The notes: generated by a model not told the origin, from the sequence alone. DNA of 64,000 nt from Arthrobacter sp. FB24 (GCF_000196235.1 NC_008541.1:3472001-3536000), one strand, 5' to 3'. Positions 1 to 19,178 are shown, counted from the stretch's first letter. Numbers and translations: made by a program.

Positions 1-120
1 GGCCATCCTTACCCCGTTCCACCACCCCTCCTGAAAATCCCCCTGCCTGTGCTCACAGCCGGGGTCCTATCGGCGTGCCCTGATTCGGTCGCGCGGCCCC
101 TCGAGACACCGAGAAGGAAC

Positions 121-10695
<10,575 letters not shown>

Positions 10696-10759
10696 CCAGT
10701 GATGCCTCCGATCCACGAGAGAGGCCTTCCGAACGCCAGAACCGACCAGAAAGTTCAAC

Positions 10760-10972
10760 GTGACGAACCCATTCGATGATAAATCCGCCATGTTCTCAGT
10801 GCTCGTCAACGAGTACCAGCAGCACTCCCTCTGGCCGACGTTCGCGACCGTACCGCAGGGGTGGGTCACCATGTTCGGGCCTGACAGCCGCGAAGCATGC
10901 CTGGACTACGTTTCCCGGAGCTGGACCGACATGGCTCCGCGAAAAGTCGCCGAGCTCGCCGCGTCGCATTGA
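10760..10972 (+). CDS. MbtH-like protein
   Basis: A 70-residue MbtH-family protein, starting with GTG 10760. The diagnostic pattern is intact: NEYQQHSLWP, then VPQGW, then LDYVSRSWTDMAPRK. MbtH proteins bind NRPS adenylation domains and are often needed for their folding or activity. It lies 64 nt after the NRPS, so it very probably serves the three A domains of that enzyme. Its stop codon overlaps the TTG start of the next gene (TTGA), indicating translational coupling. Length is typical for the family. Confidence 0.95.
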   Translation: MTNPFDDKSAMFSVLVNEYQQHSLWPTFATVPQGWVTMFGPDSREACLDYVSRSWTDMAPRKVAELAASH

Positions 10973-11943
10973 TCCGCGTCGAGAACGTCAGCAAGAGCTT
11001 CGGTAGCTTCAAGGCACTGGACGGCCTCACCCTGACGGCAGGCGAAGGGACTGTCCTGGGGCTGCTCGGACCCAACGGCTCCGGCAAGACAACCACGGTC
11101 AAAGTCCTCACCACCCTGCTGGCGCCGGACGCCGGGGACGCGCGTGTGGCAGGCCATTCGGTGCTGACCCATCCTGACCTGGTTCGCCGGAACCTGGGCC
11201 TGTCCGGCCAGTACGCGGCCGTTGATGAAAAGCTCACAGCTTACGAAAACCTGCACATGGTGGGGCGCCTCTACGGCATGAACCGCCGTAATGCCTCGGC
11301 CAGGGCCCACGAGCTGCTCGCCAGTTTCAGGCTCACCGACGTGGCCGGAAAGCGCTCCGGAACGTTCTCCGGCGGCATGCGGCGGCGCCTGGACCTCGCC
11401 GGTGCAATCGTGGCCAGGCCCAAGGTGGTGGTGCTTGATGAGCCCACCACCGGGCTGGACCCGCGCGGCAGGCTCGATACCTGGGACGTCGTGTCCAGCC
11501 TCGTGGCGGACGGCACCACCGTCCTGCTGACCACCCAGTACCTGGAGGAAGCGGACCGGCTTGCCGACCATATTGCCGTCATCAACCACGGCCGCGTCAT
11601 CGCGGAGGGAACGGCGACGGAACTGAAGCAGGGCGCCGGCGCGGAACGCATCGACGTCGTCATGCGCCATGCCGCGGACCTGCCCGCGGCCGTCGCGGTA
11701 ATGGCCCGCGCCGCCGGTCCGGAAGCCGGTCCGGACCTTGATCCGCAGAACCGCTCCGTTTCCGTGGCTGCTCCCAGCGGCCACCGCTTGCTGGTCCAGG
11801 TCCTTTCCGAACTCGATGCAGCATCGCTCGTGGTCGAGGAAGCGTCGTTGCGCCGCCCCAGCTTGGACGACGTGTTCCTGCAGCTGACCGGCCAGCACTC
11901 AACCCCGAACGCTTCACCCGGGAAGTTGGAGGTTTCCGCATGA
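10969..11943 (+). CDS. DrrA-type ABC transporter ATP-binding protein
   Basis: A 324-residue ABC ATPase of the daunorubicin-resistance (DrrA) family. The frame is open further upstream to 10897, but that stretch is the mbtH gene in another frame. TTG 10969 gives MIRVENVSKSFGSF, the normal family N-terminus, and overlaps the mbtH stop. Walker A is GPNGSGKTT, the signature FSGGMRRRLDLA, Walker B VVVLDEPTTGLD, and the switch follows as LLTTQYLEEAD. The C-terminal ~100 residues are the DrrA-specific extension. With the following permease it should export the NRPS product or confer self-resistance. The ATG of the permease overlaps its stop. Confidence 0.93.
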   Translation: MIRVENVSKSFGSFKALDGLTLTAGEGTVLGLLGPNGSGKTTTVKVLTTLLAPDAGDARVAGHSVLTHPDLVRRNLGLSGQYAAVDEKLTAYENLHMVGRLYGMNRRNASARAHELLASFRLTDVAGKRSGTFSGGMRRRLDLAGAIVARPKVVVLDEPTTGLDPRGRLDTWDVVSSLVADGTTVLLTTQYLEEADRLADHIAVINHGRVIAEGTATELKQGAGAERIDVVMRHAADLPAAVAVMARAAGPEAGPDLDPQNRSVSVAAPSGHRLLVQVLSELDAASLVVEEASLRRPSLDDVFLQLTGQHSTPNASPGKLEVSA

Positions 11944-12740
11944 GCGCAATCACCGCCGCGGCACGGGACAGTTCCGTCATTGCCCGCCGCAATCTCATCA
12001 ACGTCTTGCGTACCCCCGGCGCGCTGGTCACAGGCATCGTGCAGCCCGTCATGTTCGTCCTCCTGCTGGGCTTTGTGTTCGGCGGCGCCCTGGGCGGGGA
12101 CCAGTACCGCAGCTTCCTGATCGGCGGCATCCTGGCGCAGACGCTCACCTTCAATGCATCCTTCACGGCCGTCTACCTCGCCAAGGACCTGCAACTGGGA
12201 CTGATCGACCGGTTCCGGTCCCTTCCAATGTCCCGGGTGGCGGTGATCCTGGGGCGCACCACCTCGGACCTATCCACCAGTGTCCTGTCGGTGGTGGTCA
12301 CCCTGCTCTGCGGACTGGCGATCGGCTGGCGGATCACCACCGGCCCGGGGCCCGCCCTGGCGGCACTGGCCATCCTGCTGCTTTTCGCTTTCGCTGTGTC
12401 CTGGATCGGGGCAGTCATTGCCCTCACCGCGAGGAGCGTGGAGGTAGCCCAAAGCCTGGGCCTGGTGTGGCTCTTCCCCGTCACATTCGTCTCCGGCGCC
12501 TTCGTGTCCGTCACGTCTCTGCCCGGCCCGCTGCGGTTGATCGCAGAGTGGAATCCCGTGACGGCCGTAGCCACGGCCGCCCGTGAACTCTTCGGCAACA
12601 CGGCACCGGCCGGATTCGGCGTGGCCACCGGGTGGCCGGCGGAGAACGCCGTGCTCTACTCGGTCCTCTGCAGCCTGGCCATCATCGGGGTCTTTGCGCC
12701 GCTGGCCATCGGGCAGTACCGCCGCATCAGCAAGCGGTGA
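11940..12740 (+). CDS. DrrB-type ABC-2 transporter permease
   Basis: A 266-residue ABC-2 family permease with about six hydrophobic segments, starting roughly at residues 30, 57, 105, 140, 175 and 235. The N-terminal cytoplasmic stretch (ARRNLINVLRTPGALVTGI) and the DRFRSLPMSR loop are typical of DrrB partners. It overlaps drrA by ATGA and the next gene by GTGA, so all three are probably translated together. Role: membrane half of the exporter for the peptide made upstream (inference from context). Confidence 0.9.
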   Translation: MSAITAAARDSSVIARRNLINVLRTPGALVTGIVQPVMFVLLLGFVFGGALGGDQYRSFLIGGILAQTLTFNASFTAVYLAKDLQLGLIDRFRSLPMSRVAVILGRTTSDLSTSVLSVVVTLLCGLAIGWRITTGPGPALAALAILLLFAFAVSWIGAVIALTARSVEVAQSLGLVWLFPVTFVSGAFVSVTSLPGPLRLIAEWNPVTAVATAARELFGNTAPAGFGVATGWPAENAVLYSVLCSLAIIGVFAPLAIGQYRRISKR

Positions 12741-13528
12741 CTGATCCGGACACGGTGAACGCGCACGACGGCGGGACTGCCGACAGCGTCGCCTTCCTCG
12801 CCGTTGCATCGGCTGAGGCCGCCTCCGCCTGTGGCCCCATCGGGGGTCTCCAGGCGTTCCTTAGTCCAGGCGAAATAGCCGCGTCCCGGCGTTTCCGGCG
12901 GACGGAAGACCAGACGGATTACCAAGCGTCTCATGCGCTATTCCGCCTGCTGGCGGCCTGGTCGCTGGGTTTGAGCCCCCGGGAAGCCGCCGCTCTCCCT
13001 GTAGCCCGGCGCTGCGGCGGCTGCGGCGGGACGGACCACGGCAAGCCGTCAGTCCCGGGCGTTTGCCTCAGCCTCTCACGCAGCCATGGCGCCGTGATGG
13101 TGGCTGCCGGTCCTGAGGGGAGCATTCTGGGAGCCGACATCGAACGCTTGCCGGAACAGGTCTTCGACGGTTTCGATGACTTCACTGCTGCGCCGTCCGA
13201 ACGGGCCCTGCTGCGCTCGGCGAGCGTGACGGACCGGATGCTGCTATGGGTGGCGAAGGAAGCCGTCCTCAAGGCCGCGGGTGTCGGCCTGGCCGTGGAG
13301 CCGTCATCCGTGGCGCTTGCATTCAACGGCGGGACCCACGGCTCCCGCCGAACCGGTTTGCGGACAGCAGTCTGCCCCGGGCGGCCTGAGATCCACGGCT
13401 TGGAGGTCCGGCCCGTGACCGCTCCGCCGGGCTATGTTGCTGCCGTGTCGTCGGGGGCACGCTTGCCGGCGCACCGTTTGAGTCTTCCGGAGATGTTTGC
13501 CACATCTTTACAAACATCAAACGTCTAA
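12737..13528 (+). CDS. Sfp-type 4'-phosphopantetheinyl transferase
   Basis: A 263-residue PPTase that would convert the apo-T domains (Ser ~1015, ~2085, ~3212 of the NRPS) to the holo form. The frame is open from 12632, but that part overlaps drrB. GTG 12737 overlaps the drrB stop (GTGA) and is preferred. Motifs: a CGGCGGTDHGKP segment (~residue 95), CLSLSRSHG, the Mg-binding GADIERL, and WVAKEAVLKAAGVGL. A dedicated PPTase in the operon makes the NRPS cluster self-sufficient. Its last codons overlap the repeat-rich promoter/operator of the next gene. Confidence 0.9.
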   Translation: MTDPDTVNAHDGGTADSVAFLAVASAEAASACGPIGGLQAFLSPGEIAASRRFRRTEDQTDYQASHALFRLLAAWSLGLSPREAAALPVARRCGGCGGTDHGKPSVPGVCLSLSRSHGAVMVAAGPEGSILGADIERLPEQVFDGFDDFTAAPSERALLRSASVTDRMLLWVAKEAVLKAAGVGLAVEPSSVALAFNGGTHGSRRTGLRTAVCPGRPEIHGLEVRPVTAPPGYVAAVSSGARLPAHRLSLPEMFATSLQTSNV

Positions 13529-13544
13529 CGTCTAATGTTTAAGC
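13492..13544 (+). promoter_or_regulatory. Putative leaderless promoter and GntR operator for the MFS-GntR pair
   Basis: An unusually AT-rich 50 bp spans the PPTase stop. It contains GATGT-TTGCC-ACATC (13492-13506) and four consecutive heptads AACATCA, AACGTCT, AACGTCT, AATGTTT (13513-13540) whose outer ends form an AAACAT/ATGTTT inverted repeat. TTTACA (13507-13512) and TCTAAT (13531-13536), 18 bp apart, could be -35 and -10. Transcription would then start at about 13543, on or next to the ATG, and no Shine-Dalgarno is present. The autogenous regulator is probably the FCD-GntR gene two genes downstream (inference). Confidence 0.5.
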
Positions 13545-14774
13545 ATGGCAACCACGACGACGGCACCTCCCGGAACTGACACCTCACCCGCCGCGACAGC
13601 CGGGGCAGCCCGGCCGCGCGCCGTCGTCGTCCTCGGAATCATTGCCGTGGTGCTGATCGGACTGAACCTTCGCGCCGGCATCACCGGGGCCTCCGCGCTC
13701 CTCCACGACCTCCAGGAAGTCCTGGGCTACGGGGCGTTCATTGCCGCCGTCATCCCCTCCGTTCCAACCCTGTGTTTCGCGGTCGCCGGCGCAGCCACGT
13801 CCTGGCTGACGCGCCGGATGGGCGTGGAGAAAGCGATCCTGCTCGCGCTGGGAATGCTGGCCGCCGGGCTCCTGCTGCGCGGCATCCCGTCCACGGGCAT
13901 GCTGCTGGCCGGCACGGTGGTAGGGATGTCCGGGCTCGCCGTCTGCAACGTGGCCATGCCGTCGTTCATCCGTGAGCACTATGCGCACCGCACCTCCCTC
14001 ATGACGGCGCTGTACACGGTCACCATGACCACGGGCGCCACGGTCACCGCCGTGCTGGTGGTTCCGGTGGCGCAACTCCTGGGCTCCGCCCCCGCGGGCC
14101 TGGGCGCCATCGGCCTGCTGTCCGTGGCCGCCTTCCTGGGTTTCCTGCCGGTAGCACTCCACGCACACCGGAACGCCACACCTGGCCGGGGCACCAATAT
14201 TTCACCGTGGCCGCTCCTGCGGACCCGGAAGGGCGCACTGCTCACCGCAATTTTCACGCTCCAGGCGCTCCTCGCCTACGCCGTGCTCAGCTGGTTCCCG
14301 TACATGCTCACCACCACCGGGCTGACGGCGACGGACAGCGGGCTGATGTTCGGACTGATGCAGCTGGTCTCCGTTCCGGCCGGCATGGTGCTGATCGCCA
14401 TCGGGTCCCGGCCGCGGATGCTGCGCCCGGCTTTCTACCTCGCCAGCGTCACCATGCTCTTTGGCGTCGCCGCCCTGATGCTGCTGCCTGCCGCGCTGGC
14501 CGCCGTCCCGGCAGTGCTACTGGGGTTCGGCCTCGGCATCTTCCCGCTGGTCATGGTGATGATCAGCCGCAGCGGGCGCACGACGGCGGAAACCACTGCC
14601 ATGTCCACGCTGGCACAGTCGGTGGGCTACCTGCTCGCCACGGCAGGCCCGTTCGGCATGGGCCTGCTGCACAGCGCCACCGGCGGCTGGACGGTACCCT
14701 TGGTGTTGCTGCTCGCCATCGCCCTGGCCCAGATCGTGGTGGGGCACCTACTGACGGCAAGGACCCGGCCATGA
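13545..14774 (+). CDS. MFS transporter, CynX/NimT-like
   Basis: A 409-residue, 12-TM major facilitator protein. The LNLRAGITGASALLHDL segment in TM1 and the loop LTRRMGVEKAI are characteristic of the CynX/NimT branch (cyanate and 2-nitroimidazole transporters; substrates mostly unknown). The N-terminus is a Thr/Ala-rich cytoplasmic tail. No ribosome-binding site precedes ATG 13545, fitting a leaderless message. The stop overlaps the start of the GntR regulator, so the two are co-expressed. It could export a pathway intermediate or be an unrelated transporter placed after the NRPS operon; the sequence does not decide. Confidence 0.87.
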   Translation: MATTTTAPPGTDTSPAATAGAARPRAVVVLGIIAVVLIGLNLRAGITGASALLHDLQEVLGYGAFIAAVIPSVPTLCFAVAGAATSWLTRRMGVEKAILLALGMLAAGLLLRGIPSTGMLLAGTVVGMSGLAVCNVAMPSFIREHYAHRTSLMTALYTVTMTTGATVTAVLVVPVAQLLGSAPAGLGAIGLLSVAAFLGFLPVALHAHRNATPGRGTNISPWPLLRTRKGALLTAIFTLQALLAYAVLSWFPYMLTTTGLTATDSGLMFGLMQLVSVPAGMVLIAIGSRPRMLRPAFYLASVTMLFGVAALMLLPAALAAVPAVLLGFGLGIFPLVMVMISRSGRTTAETTAMSTLAQSVGYLLATAGPFGMGLLHSATGGWTVPLVLLLAIALAQIVVGHLLTARTRP

Positions 14775-15451
14775 CCCTCACAGCTTCGCACCGGCCCGTA
14801 CTAGCCGACGAAATCACGGACAAGCTTCGCGAAATGATCCACTCGGGTGAATGGCAGCTGCAGCAGAAGATCCCCGCCGAGCCGGAGCTGATGGCCCGGC
14901 TGGGCGTCTCCCGCGGCACCCTGCGGGAGGCCATCAAGGCACTGGCCCACAGCGGAATGCTGGAAGTCCGCCGCGGCGACGGCACCTACGTCCGGGCAAC
15001 CAGCGAGATCTCCGGCGCGGCACAGCGAATGTACAAGGACCACACCCAGGAACACATCCTCGAGGTCCGCATCGGCCTGGACACACAGGCGGCGCGGCTG
15101 GCAGCCCGCAACGCCAAACCGGAACACATTGCCGCCATGAAAGCCCTGCTTACCGAGCGCCGCGACGCCTGGAACTCCGAGGACTACGCCGCCTGGGCCC
15201 GTGCCGACTGGAATTTCCACGTGCTGGTGGCTCAGGCATCCGGGAATCCGCTGCTGCACGAGCTGTACGTCAGTTTCGGCGGCGTGTTCCATGCGGACCT
15301 GCTTCGCCAACAGCGCCGCAGCGGCTTCAACGGGCTCCCGGACGAAGGACACGGCGAGCTGGTGGACGCCATCGAGGCGCACGATGAAGCCGCTGCCGTG
15401 GACAGCGTCAACCGGAACCTGAACTCCTGCGCGGAGTGGCTCGGGGTGTAG
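14771..15451 (+). CDS. GntR family transcriptional regulator, FCD (FadR) subfamily
   Basis: A 226-residue regulator. ATG 14771 overlaps the MFS stop (ATGA). The N-terminal winged helix shows LREMIHSGEWQLQQKIPAEP and LGVSRGTLREAIKALAHSGM (residues ~18-65). The C-terminal FCD ligand/metal domain has EVRIGLDTQAARLAA and WNFHVLVAQASGNPLL, including the FCD His. It is most likely the local regulator of the MFS gene, binding the heptad-repeat operator before it, and may also affect the NRPS operon. Confidence 0.9.
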   Translation: MTLTASHRPVLADEITDKLREMIHSGEWQLQQKIPAEPELMARLGVSRGTLREAIKALAHSGMLEVRRGDGTYVRATSEISGAAQRMYKDHTQEHILEVRIGLDTQAARLAARNAKPEHIAAMKALLTERRDAWNSEDYAAWARADWNFHVLVAQASGNPLLHELYVSFGGVFHADLLRQQRRSGFNGLPDEGHGELVDAIEAHDEAAAVDSVNRNLNSCAEWLGV

Positions 15452-15577
15452 CCGGGGCTGCAGCCGTTCAGCGGGAGGCCCGGTAAATCAGTAGGCTTAG
15501 CTGTTTGGGGAGTTCCCGTCCCGGCCTCAGCCGGATTGGGCGTCCCGTTCTTGCACGCTGACGAATTGGAGTACCCC

Positions 15578-16747
15578 TTGGCCAGATCAGTCGACATCCC
15601 TGCGGACGGCAAACGCCCGGACCCCTGGGCAGACGGCCTGGGCAGGGTGGGCGTTCGCTCGGCCCAGATCCTGCTGATCCTCACCGTTGTGGTGGTCTCC
15701 GTCTTTGCACTGCTGCAGATCCGGCTGCTGGTCATTCCCGTGCTGATCGCCCTGATCCTTGCAGCCGCCATCGCACCGTTCGTCAACCTCCTGAAGCGCC
15801 GGGGCCTGCCCGGCGCAGCGGCAACGGCGGTGGCTTTCGTGGCCCTCCTCGCCGTGCTGAGCGGCGTCACCACGGTTATTGTTGCCTCCATCCGCAGCCA
15901 GTGGGGCGAACTGGTGAGCCAGGCATCGTCTGGCCTGGACGAGCTGCAGTCCTTCCTGCTCAACGGCCCCATTCCCGTGGACGGCGAGCAGATCGAGCAG
16001 GCCCGCGCAGCCATCGTGGACTTCGCCGCCAGCAGCCAGGTCCGCTCCGGAGCCATCACCGGACTTTCCGTCATCACCGAGTTCCTTGCCGGGGCCAGCC
16101 TGATGGTGGTGATCCTGTTCTTCTTCCTCAAGGACGGGACCGGCATCTGGAATTTCTTCCTGCGGCCCTACACCGGCGCCCGCGAGGCCAAGCTGCGCCG
16201 CTCGGGCGCACGCACCATTCAGGTCCTGGGCGATTACGTGCGCGGGACGGCCATCGTTGCCCTGGTGGACACCCTGGCAATCGGCACTGCGCTGCTGATC
16301 CTGAATGTTCCGCTGGCCATCCCGCTGGCCATCATCGTCTTCATCGGCGCCTTCGTCCCGATCGTCGGCGCCACGGTAGCGGGCATCCTCGCCGCGCTGG
16401 TGGCGCTGGTGGCCAACGGACCCGTCGTTGCGCTGGTTGTGGTGATCGTGGTCATCGCCGTCAACCAGCTTGAGGGCAATCTGCTTCAACCCGTGGTGAT
16501 GGGCAAGTCCCTGCAACTGCATGCTTTGGTAATCCTGTTGGCCTTGACTGCGGGAACCATCCTCGCCGGCATCATCGGCGCCGTGCTCTCCGTGCCCCTG
16601 GCCGCCGTGGTCTGGGCGATCATCCAGGTCTGGACAACTGACGAAAAGGACCAAGCCCCCGCGGGCTCCGCAACCACTGAACGCGGCAGTGACGAAGGGG
16701 AGCCCGCGGACCCGGACCTTGCTGTCGCGGACGGCAGCAGGTCCTGA
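15578..16747 (+). CDS. AI-2E family transporter (PerM-like)
   Basis: A 389-residue membrane protein with about eight hydrophobic segments and the AI-2E/PerM family pattern, including FLKDGTGIWNFF, GDYVRGTAIVALVD and NQLEGNLLQPVVMGKSLQLH. The frame is open from TTG 15536, but TTG 15578 has GGAG six bases upstream and gives MARSVDIPADG, so it is preferred. The C-terminal ~35 residues are hydrophilic. Family members export AI-2 or ions; a specific substrate cannot be assigned. It is followed by GC-rich hairpins and a convergent gene. Confidence 0.85.
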   Translation: MARSVDIPADGKRPDPWADGLGRVGVRSAQILLILTVVVVSVFALLQIRLLVIPVLIALILAAAIAPFVNLLKRRGLPGAAATAVAFVALLAVLSGVTTVIVASIRSQWGELVSQASSGLDELQSFLLNGPIPVDGEQIEQARAAIVDFAASSQVRSGAITGLSVITEFLAGASLMVVILFFFLKDGTGIWNFFLRPYTGAREAKLRRSGARTIQVLGDYVRGTAIVALVDTLAIGTALLILNVPLAIPLAIIVFIGAFVPIVGATVAGILAALVALVANGPVVALVVVIVVIAVNQLEGNLLQPVVMGKSLQLHALVILLALTAGTILAGIIGAVLSVPLAAVVWAIIQVWTTDEKDQAPAGSATTERGSDEGEPADPDLAVADGSRS

Positions 16748-16780
16748 CCCGGGCACCGGCAGACCCGGGCACCAGCCGGT

Positions 16781-16824
16781 CCGGCCCGGCAGATGCCCGG
16801 GGCCGGCCCGGCAACTGCCCGGGG
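16781..16824. terminator. Two tandem 22-nt hairpin units between convergent genes
   Basis: Two copies of a 22-nt unit (CCGGCCCGGCAGATGCCCGG plus GG, then the same with AACT for GAT) lie in tandem. Each folds as CCCGGCA/TGCCCGGG. There is no T-tract. The position between the AI-2E gene and the convergent gene at 16840 suggests a bidirectional stop or processing structure. Confidence 0.45.
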
Positions 16825-16839
16825 TCGGCCTGGTAAGCC

Positions 16840-17385
16840 CTAGCTGGAACGGTGCAGCAGGCCCTGCAGGACGTTCTTCGGCCGCTGCATTTCGCCATGC
16901 TGTGCACCCAGGACGATAACCCAGCCGGCAAATACCGGGATGGCCCACTGCAGGATTTTCAGCTGCTTCTGGGCCGCCTGCAGTTCATCCGAAGCGCCGG
17001 GCTTCGGCTCAGTTGCACCTTCCGCACCTTCACCGGCGAGCTTCTCCACCTTGGAGCCCAAAATTCCCGCGTACAAGGTGACCGCGGCGCCAGCCAGGGT
17101 GACCGCCGTCTTGTAGACGTTGAGAGTGGCCACGCCTTCCTGCGCCGCCGTCCGGCCCTTGTTCTCCCAAGTGATGGCCAGTCCTGAGAGAAGATGCGCC
17201 GCGAAGGCACCCGCCTGCACGGGGGCCCATCTCTTCCAGCCCAGGCTGGAGAGCCTGGTGCGCTCAGCCGGATCCTTGGCCGCAGCTGCCGCTCCATTAA
17301 GTCCGATCGCGCCCATGAGTGAGCCACCGAACCACGCCCCGGCGGTCAGGTCGTGAATTGATCGGGCAACGAGATTTCCTGCCAT
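16840..17385 (-). CDS. Predicted small membrane protein, function unknown
   Basis: 181 residues from ATG 17385. I see four probable membrane segments: around GAWFGGSLMGAIGL, VQAGAFAAHLLSGLAITW, TAVTLAGAAVTLYAGILG and ILQWAIPVFAGWVIVLG. A Glu/Gly-rich loop of ~40 residues (EKLAGEGAEGATEPKPG) separates the last two. I do not recognise the family. It is divergent from the small gene at 17458, with a 72-bp AT-rich spacer, and convergent with the AI-2E transporter. Confidence 0.7.
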   Translation of the reverse strand: MAGNLVARSIHDLTAGAWFGGSLMGAIGLNGAAAAAKDPAERTRLSSLGWKRWAPVQAGAFAAHLLSGLAITWENKGRTAAQEGVATLNVYKTAVTLAGAAVTLYAGILGSKVEKLAGEGAEGATEPKPGASDELQAAQKQLKILQWAIPVFAGWVIVLGAQHGEMQRPKNVLQGLLHRSS

Positions 17386-17457
17386 GATGATGTTCCTAAC
17401 GTGAGTGCGGATACCGAAGTTATAGTAAGCACACTTATCAATATCTTGGTAGGGTGA
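17386..17457. promoter_or_regulatory. Divergent AT-rich promoter region with TAAG-N4-CTTA palindrome
   Basis: The 72 bp between two divergent genes is markedly AT-richer than its surroundings and contains TAAGCACACTTA in a TTATAG...TATCAATAT context. It probably carries both promoters. The palindrome could be an operator, but no regulator can be assigned. Confidence 0.35.
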
Positions 17458-17769
17458 ATGATGCGTAGAATCAGCGACATGAACGGATCCGGGACGCTTT
17501 TCGGTTGGGCTTTTGGCGAACTCTCACGGTCCGGGGATGAGGCGTATCTGGACGAACTGCGCCGCGACGCACTCGCCAACGCCACCCAGGATGCCATCAC
17601 GCGCGGCTTCGGCGTCGAGGAGGGCACCGAAACCTACACGGTCATCAACCCGGGCGAAACCCTCGCGGATGTCCACACGGCACCGGAGCAACTCATTGTC
17701 CGGTGCACCGTGAAACTTACCGGCCCGGGCGCCGACAGGGTCCATGCCGAAGGCCCCATGAACGGCTAG
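17458..17769 (+). CDS. Small hypothetical protein
   Basis: 103 residues from ATG 17458 (a second ATG follows at once). A weak TAGGGTGA lies upstream. The protein is acidic and soluble, with DEAYLDELRRDALANATQDA suggesting a helix. I do not recognise the family. It ends where the DUF1206 gene begins, so the two are probably co-transcribed. Confidence 0.6.
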   Translation: MMRRISDMNGSGTLFGWAFGELSRSGDEAYLDELRRDALANATQDAITRGFGVEEGTETYTVINPGETLADVHTAPEQLIVRCTVKLTGPGADRVHAEGPMNG

Positions 17770-17771
17770 TG

Positions 17772-18599
17772 ATGGCGGACGAAGACACGGCCATCGGCGA
17801 AGCCGCCGACGCGGCCGAGGCGGTGTCGAACACCAAGGCCCTGGACGTCGTCGCGCGTTCCGGTTTTGCCGTCATGGCCGTGCTTCACATCGTGATCGGA
17901 GCCATCGCCATCGCCTTGGCATTGGGCAAGCCCGGGCAGGCCGAACCGACGGGAGCCATCGAGCAGCTTGCCGCGAATCCGTGGGGTCCCGCAGTGATGT
18001 GGGCCGGGCTGATCGGCTGCGCGGGCCTGGCGTTGTGGCAGCTCAGCGAAGCCACCCTCCGGGCCCGCCACCTCCCGGCCGGCCAACGGCTCGGAAAGCT
18101 GGTCTCATCCGGTTTCCTGGCTGTAGCGTACGGCAGCGTGGGGCTCACCTTTGCGGGTTTCGCGGTTGGAATGCGCGGCGACTCGGGCGATTCCACGAGG
18201 GACTTCAGCACGGCTGTGGTGCGCGGCCCCCTGGGGGTTCCGGCGCTCATCGCGCTGGGGCTGACCGTGATCGGCGTCGGAATCTATTTCATCGTCAAGG
18301 GCGTCCGGAAGCAGTTCAAGGAAGAGTTACGTCATTTCGAAGGAACCAGGCGCGGGCGCGTGATCAGCGGGCTGGGCGTCACCGGCCATGTGGCGAAGGG
18401 CGTCGCCCTCATCCTGGCGGGACTGCTGTTCGTGGTGGCAGCCGCCACCAACCGGCCCGGCGAATCAACCGGGCTGGATGGCAGCCTCAAGGCACTGCGG
18501 GACCACCCCGCGGGGCCTTACCTCCTGGCGGCCATTGCGGCCGGCCTTATTAGCTACGGACTGTTCGCCTTGGTCCGCGCCAGATTTGGCCGCATGTAG
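17772..18599 (+). CDS. DUF1206 membrane protein
   Basis: 275 residues with six hydrophobic segments arranged as three similar two-helix repeats; each repeat begins with a small-residue motif like ARSGFAVMAVLHIVIGAIAIALA, as in DUF1206. ATG 17772 is chosen, although GTG 17769 immediately before it overlaps the previous stop by one base. No biochemical function is known for the family. Its short spacing from the preceding small gene suggests an operon. Confidence 0.8.
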   Translation: MADEDTAIGEAADAAEAVSNTKALDVVARSGFAVMAVLHIVIGAIAIALALGKPGQAEPTGAIEQLAANPWGPAVMWAGLIGCAGLALWQLSEATLRARHLPAGQRLGKLVSSGFLAVAYGSVGLTFAGFAVGMRGDSGDSTRDFSTAVVRGPLGVPALIALGLTVIGVGIYFIVKGVRKQFKEELRHFEGTRRGRVISGLGVTGHVAKGVALILAGLLFVVAAATNRPGESTGLDGSLKALRDHPAGPYLLAAIAAGLISYGLFALVRARFGRM

Positions 18600-18640
18600 G
18601 CTGGCACAACCGAGCACGGAGCACAGAAAGCGAGCACACG

Positions 18641-19081
18641 ATGGCTACTGTTTCCAAGAGTTTCCTGACACCTCCGGCCGACGTCTGGAACGTCATCGCC
18701 GACGGCTGGCTGTACTCGGGCTGGGTGGTGGGCGCGTCAAGGATCAGGGATGTGGACGCGTTGTGGCCTGCTGCCGACGCGGTGCTGCACCATTCGGTCG
18801 GGGCGTGGCCGCTGCTGATCAACGACAAAACGACAGTGACGGCGTCGGATCCGGGGAAGTCCCTCGAGCTGATCGCACGGGGCTGGCCCCTGGGCGAGGC
18901 CAAGGTGGTGATCACGCTGGAACCGGAGGAAACCGGGTGCAAGGTGACCATTGCCGAGGACGCCACCAAAGGCCCGGGCCGGAAGATTCCCAAGTTCATC
19001 CGGGACCCGCTGATCACGGTCAGGAACACGGAGACGTTGAACCGGCTGGAGCTCATGGCCGCCGGCGGGGCTGGCAACTAG
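18641..19081 (+). CDS. SRPBCC (START-like) family protein
   Basis: 146 residues starting at ATG 18641, 41 nt after the DUF1206 gene. The pattern fits the polyketide cyclase/dehydrase SRPBCC fold: an N-terminal strand (TVSKSFLTPPADVWNVIADG), a WPLLINDKTTVTASDPGKSL strand pair and a C-terminal helix (RDPLITVRNTETLNRLE). Members bind hydrophobic ligands; no substrate can be named. A long perfect-looking hairpin follows the stop. Confidence 0.75.
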   Translation: MATVSKSFLTPPADVWNVIADGWLYSGWVVGASRIRDVDALWPAADAVLHHSVGAWPLLINDKTTVTASDPGKSLELIARGWPLGEAKVVITLEPEETGCKVTIAEDATKGPGRKIPKFIRDPLITVRNTETLNRLELMAAGGAGN

Positions 19082-19099
19082 GTTCAGGCAGCCAATCTA

Positions 19100-19164
19100 A
19101 GCGCGAACAGGCAGCTATTGACGCCAACCGTGCGGTTTGCGGTCAGTAGCTGCCTGTTCGCGCT
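19100..19164. terminator. 23-bp hairpin between convergent genes
   Basis: 19100-19122 and 19142-19164 form a 23-bp stem with a single mismatch (left arm begins AGCGCGAACAGGCAGCT, right arm ends AGCTGCCTGTTCGCGCT). The loop holds an inner AACCG/CGGTT pair. It sits between the SRPBCC gene and the convergent reductase gene and probably stops transcription from both sides, although there is no T-tract. Confidence 0.65.
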
Positions 19165-19178
19165 AGAGAAGGTTCGCG

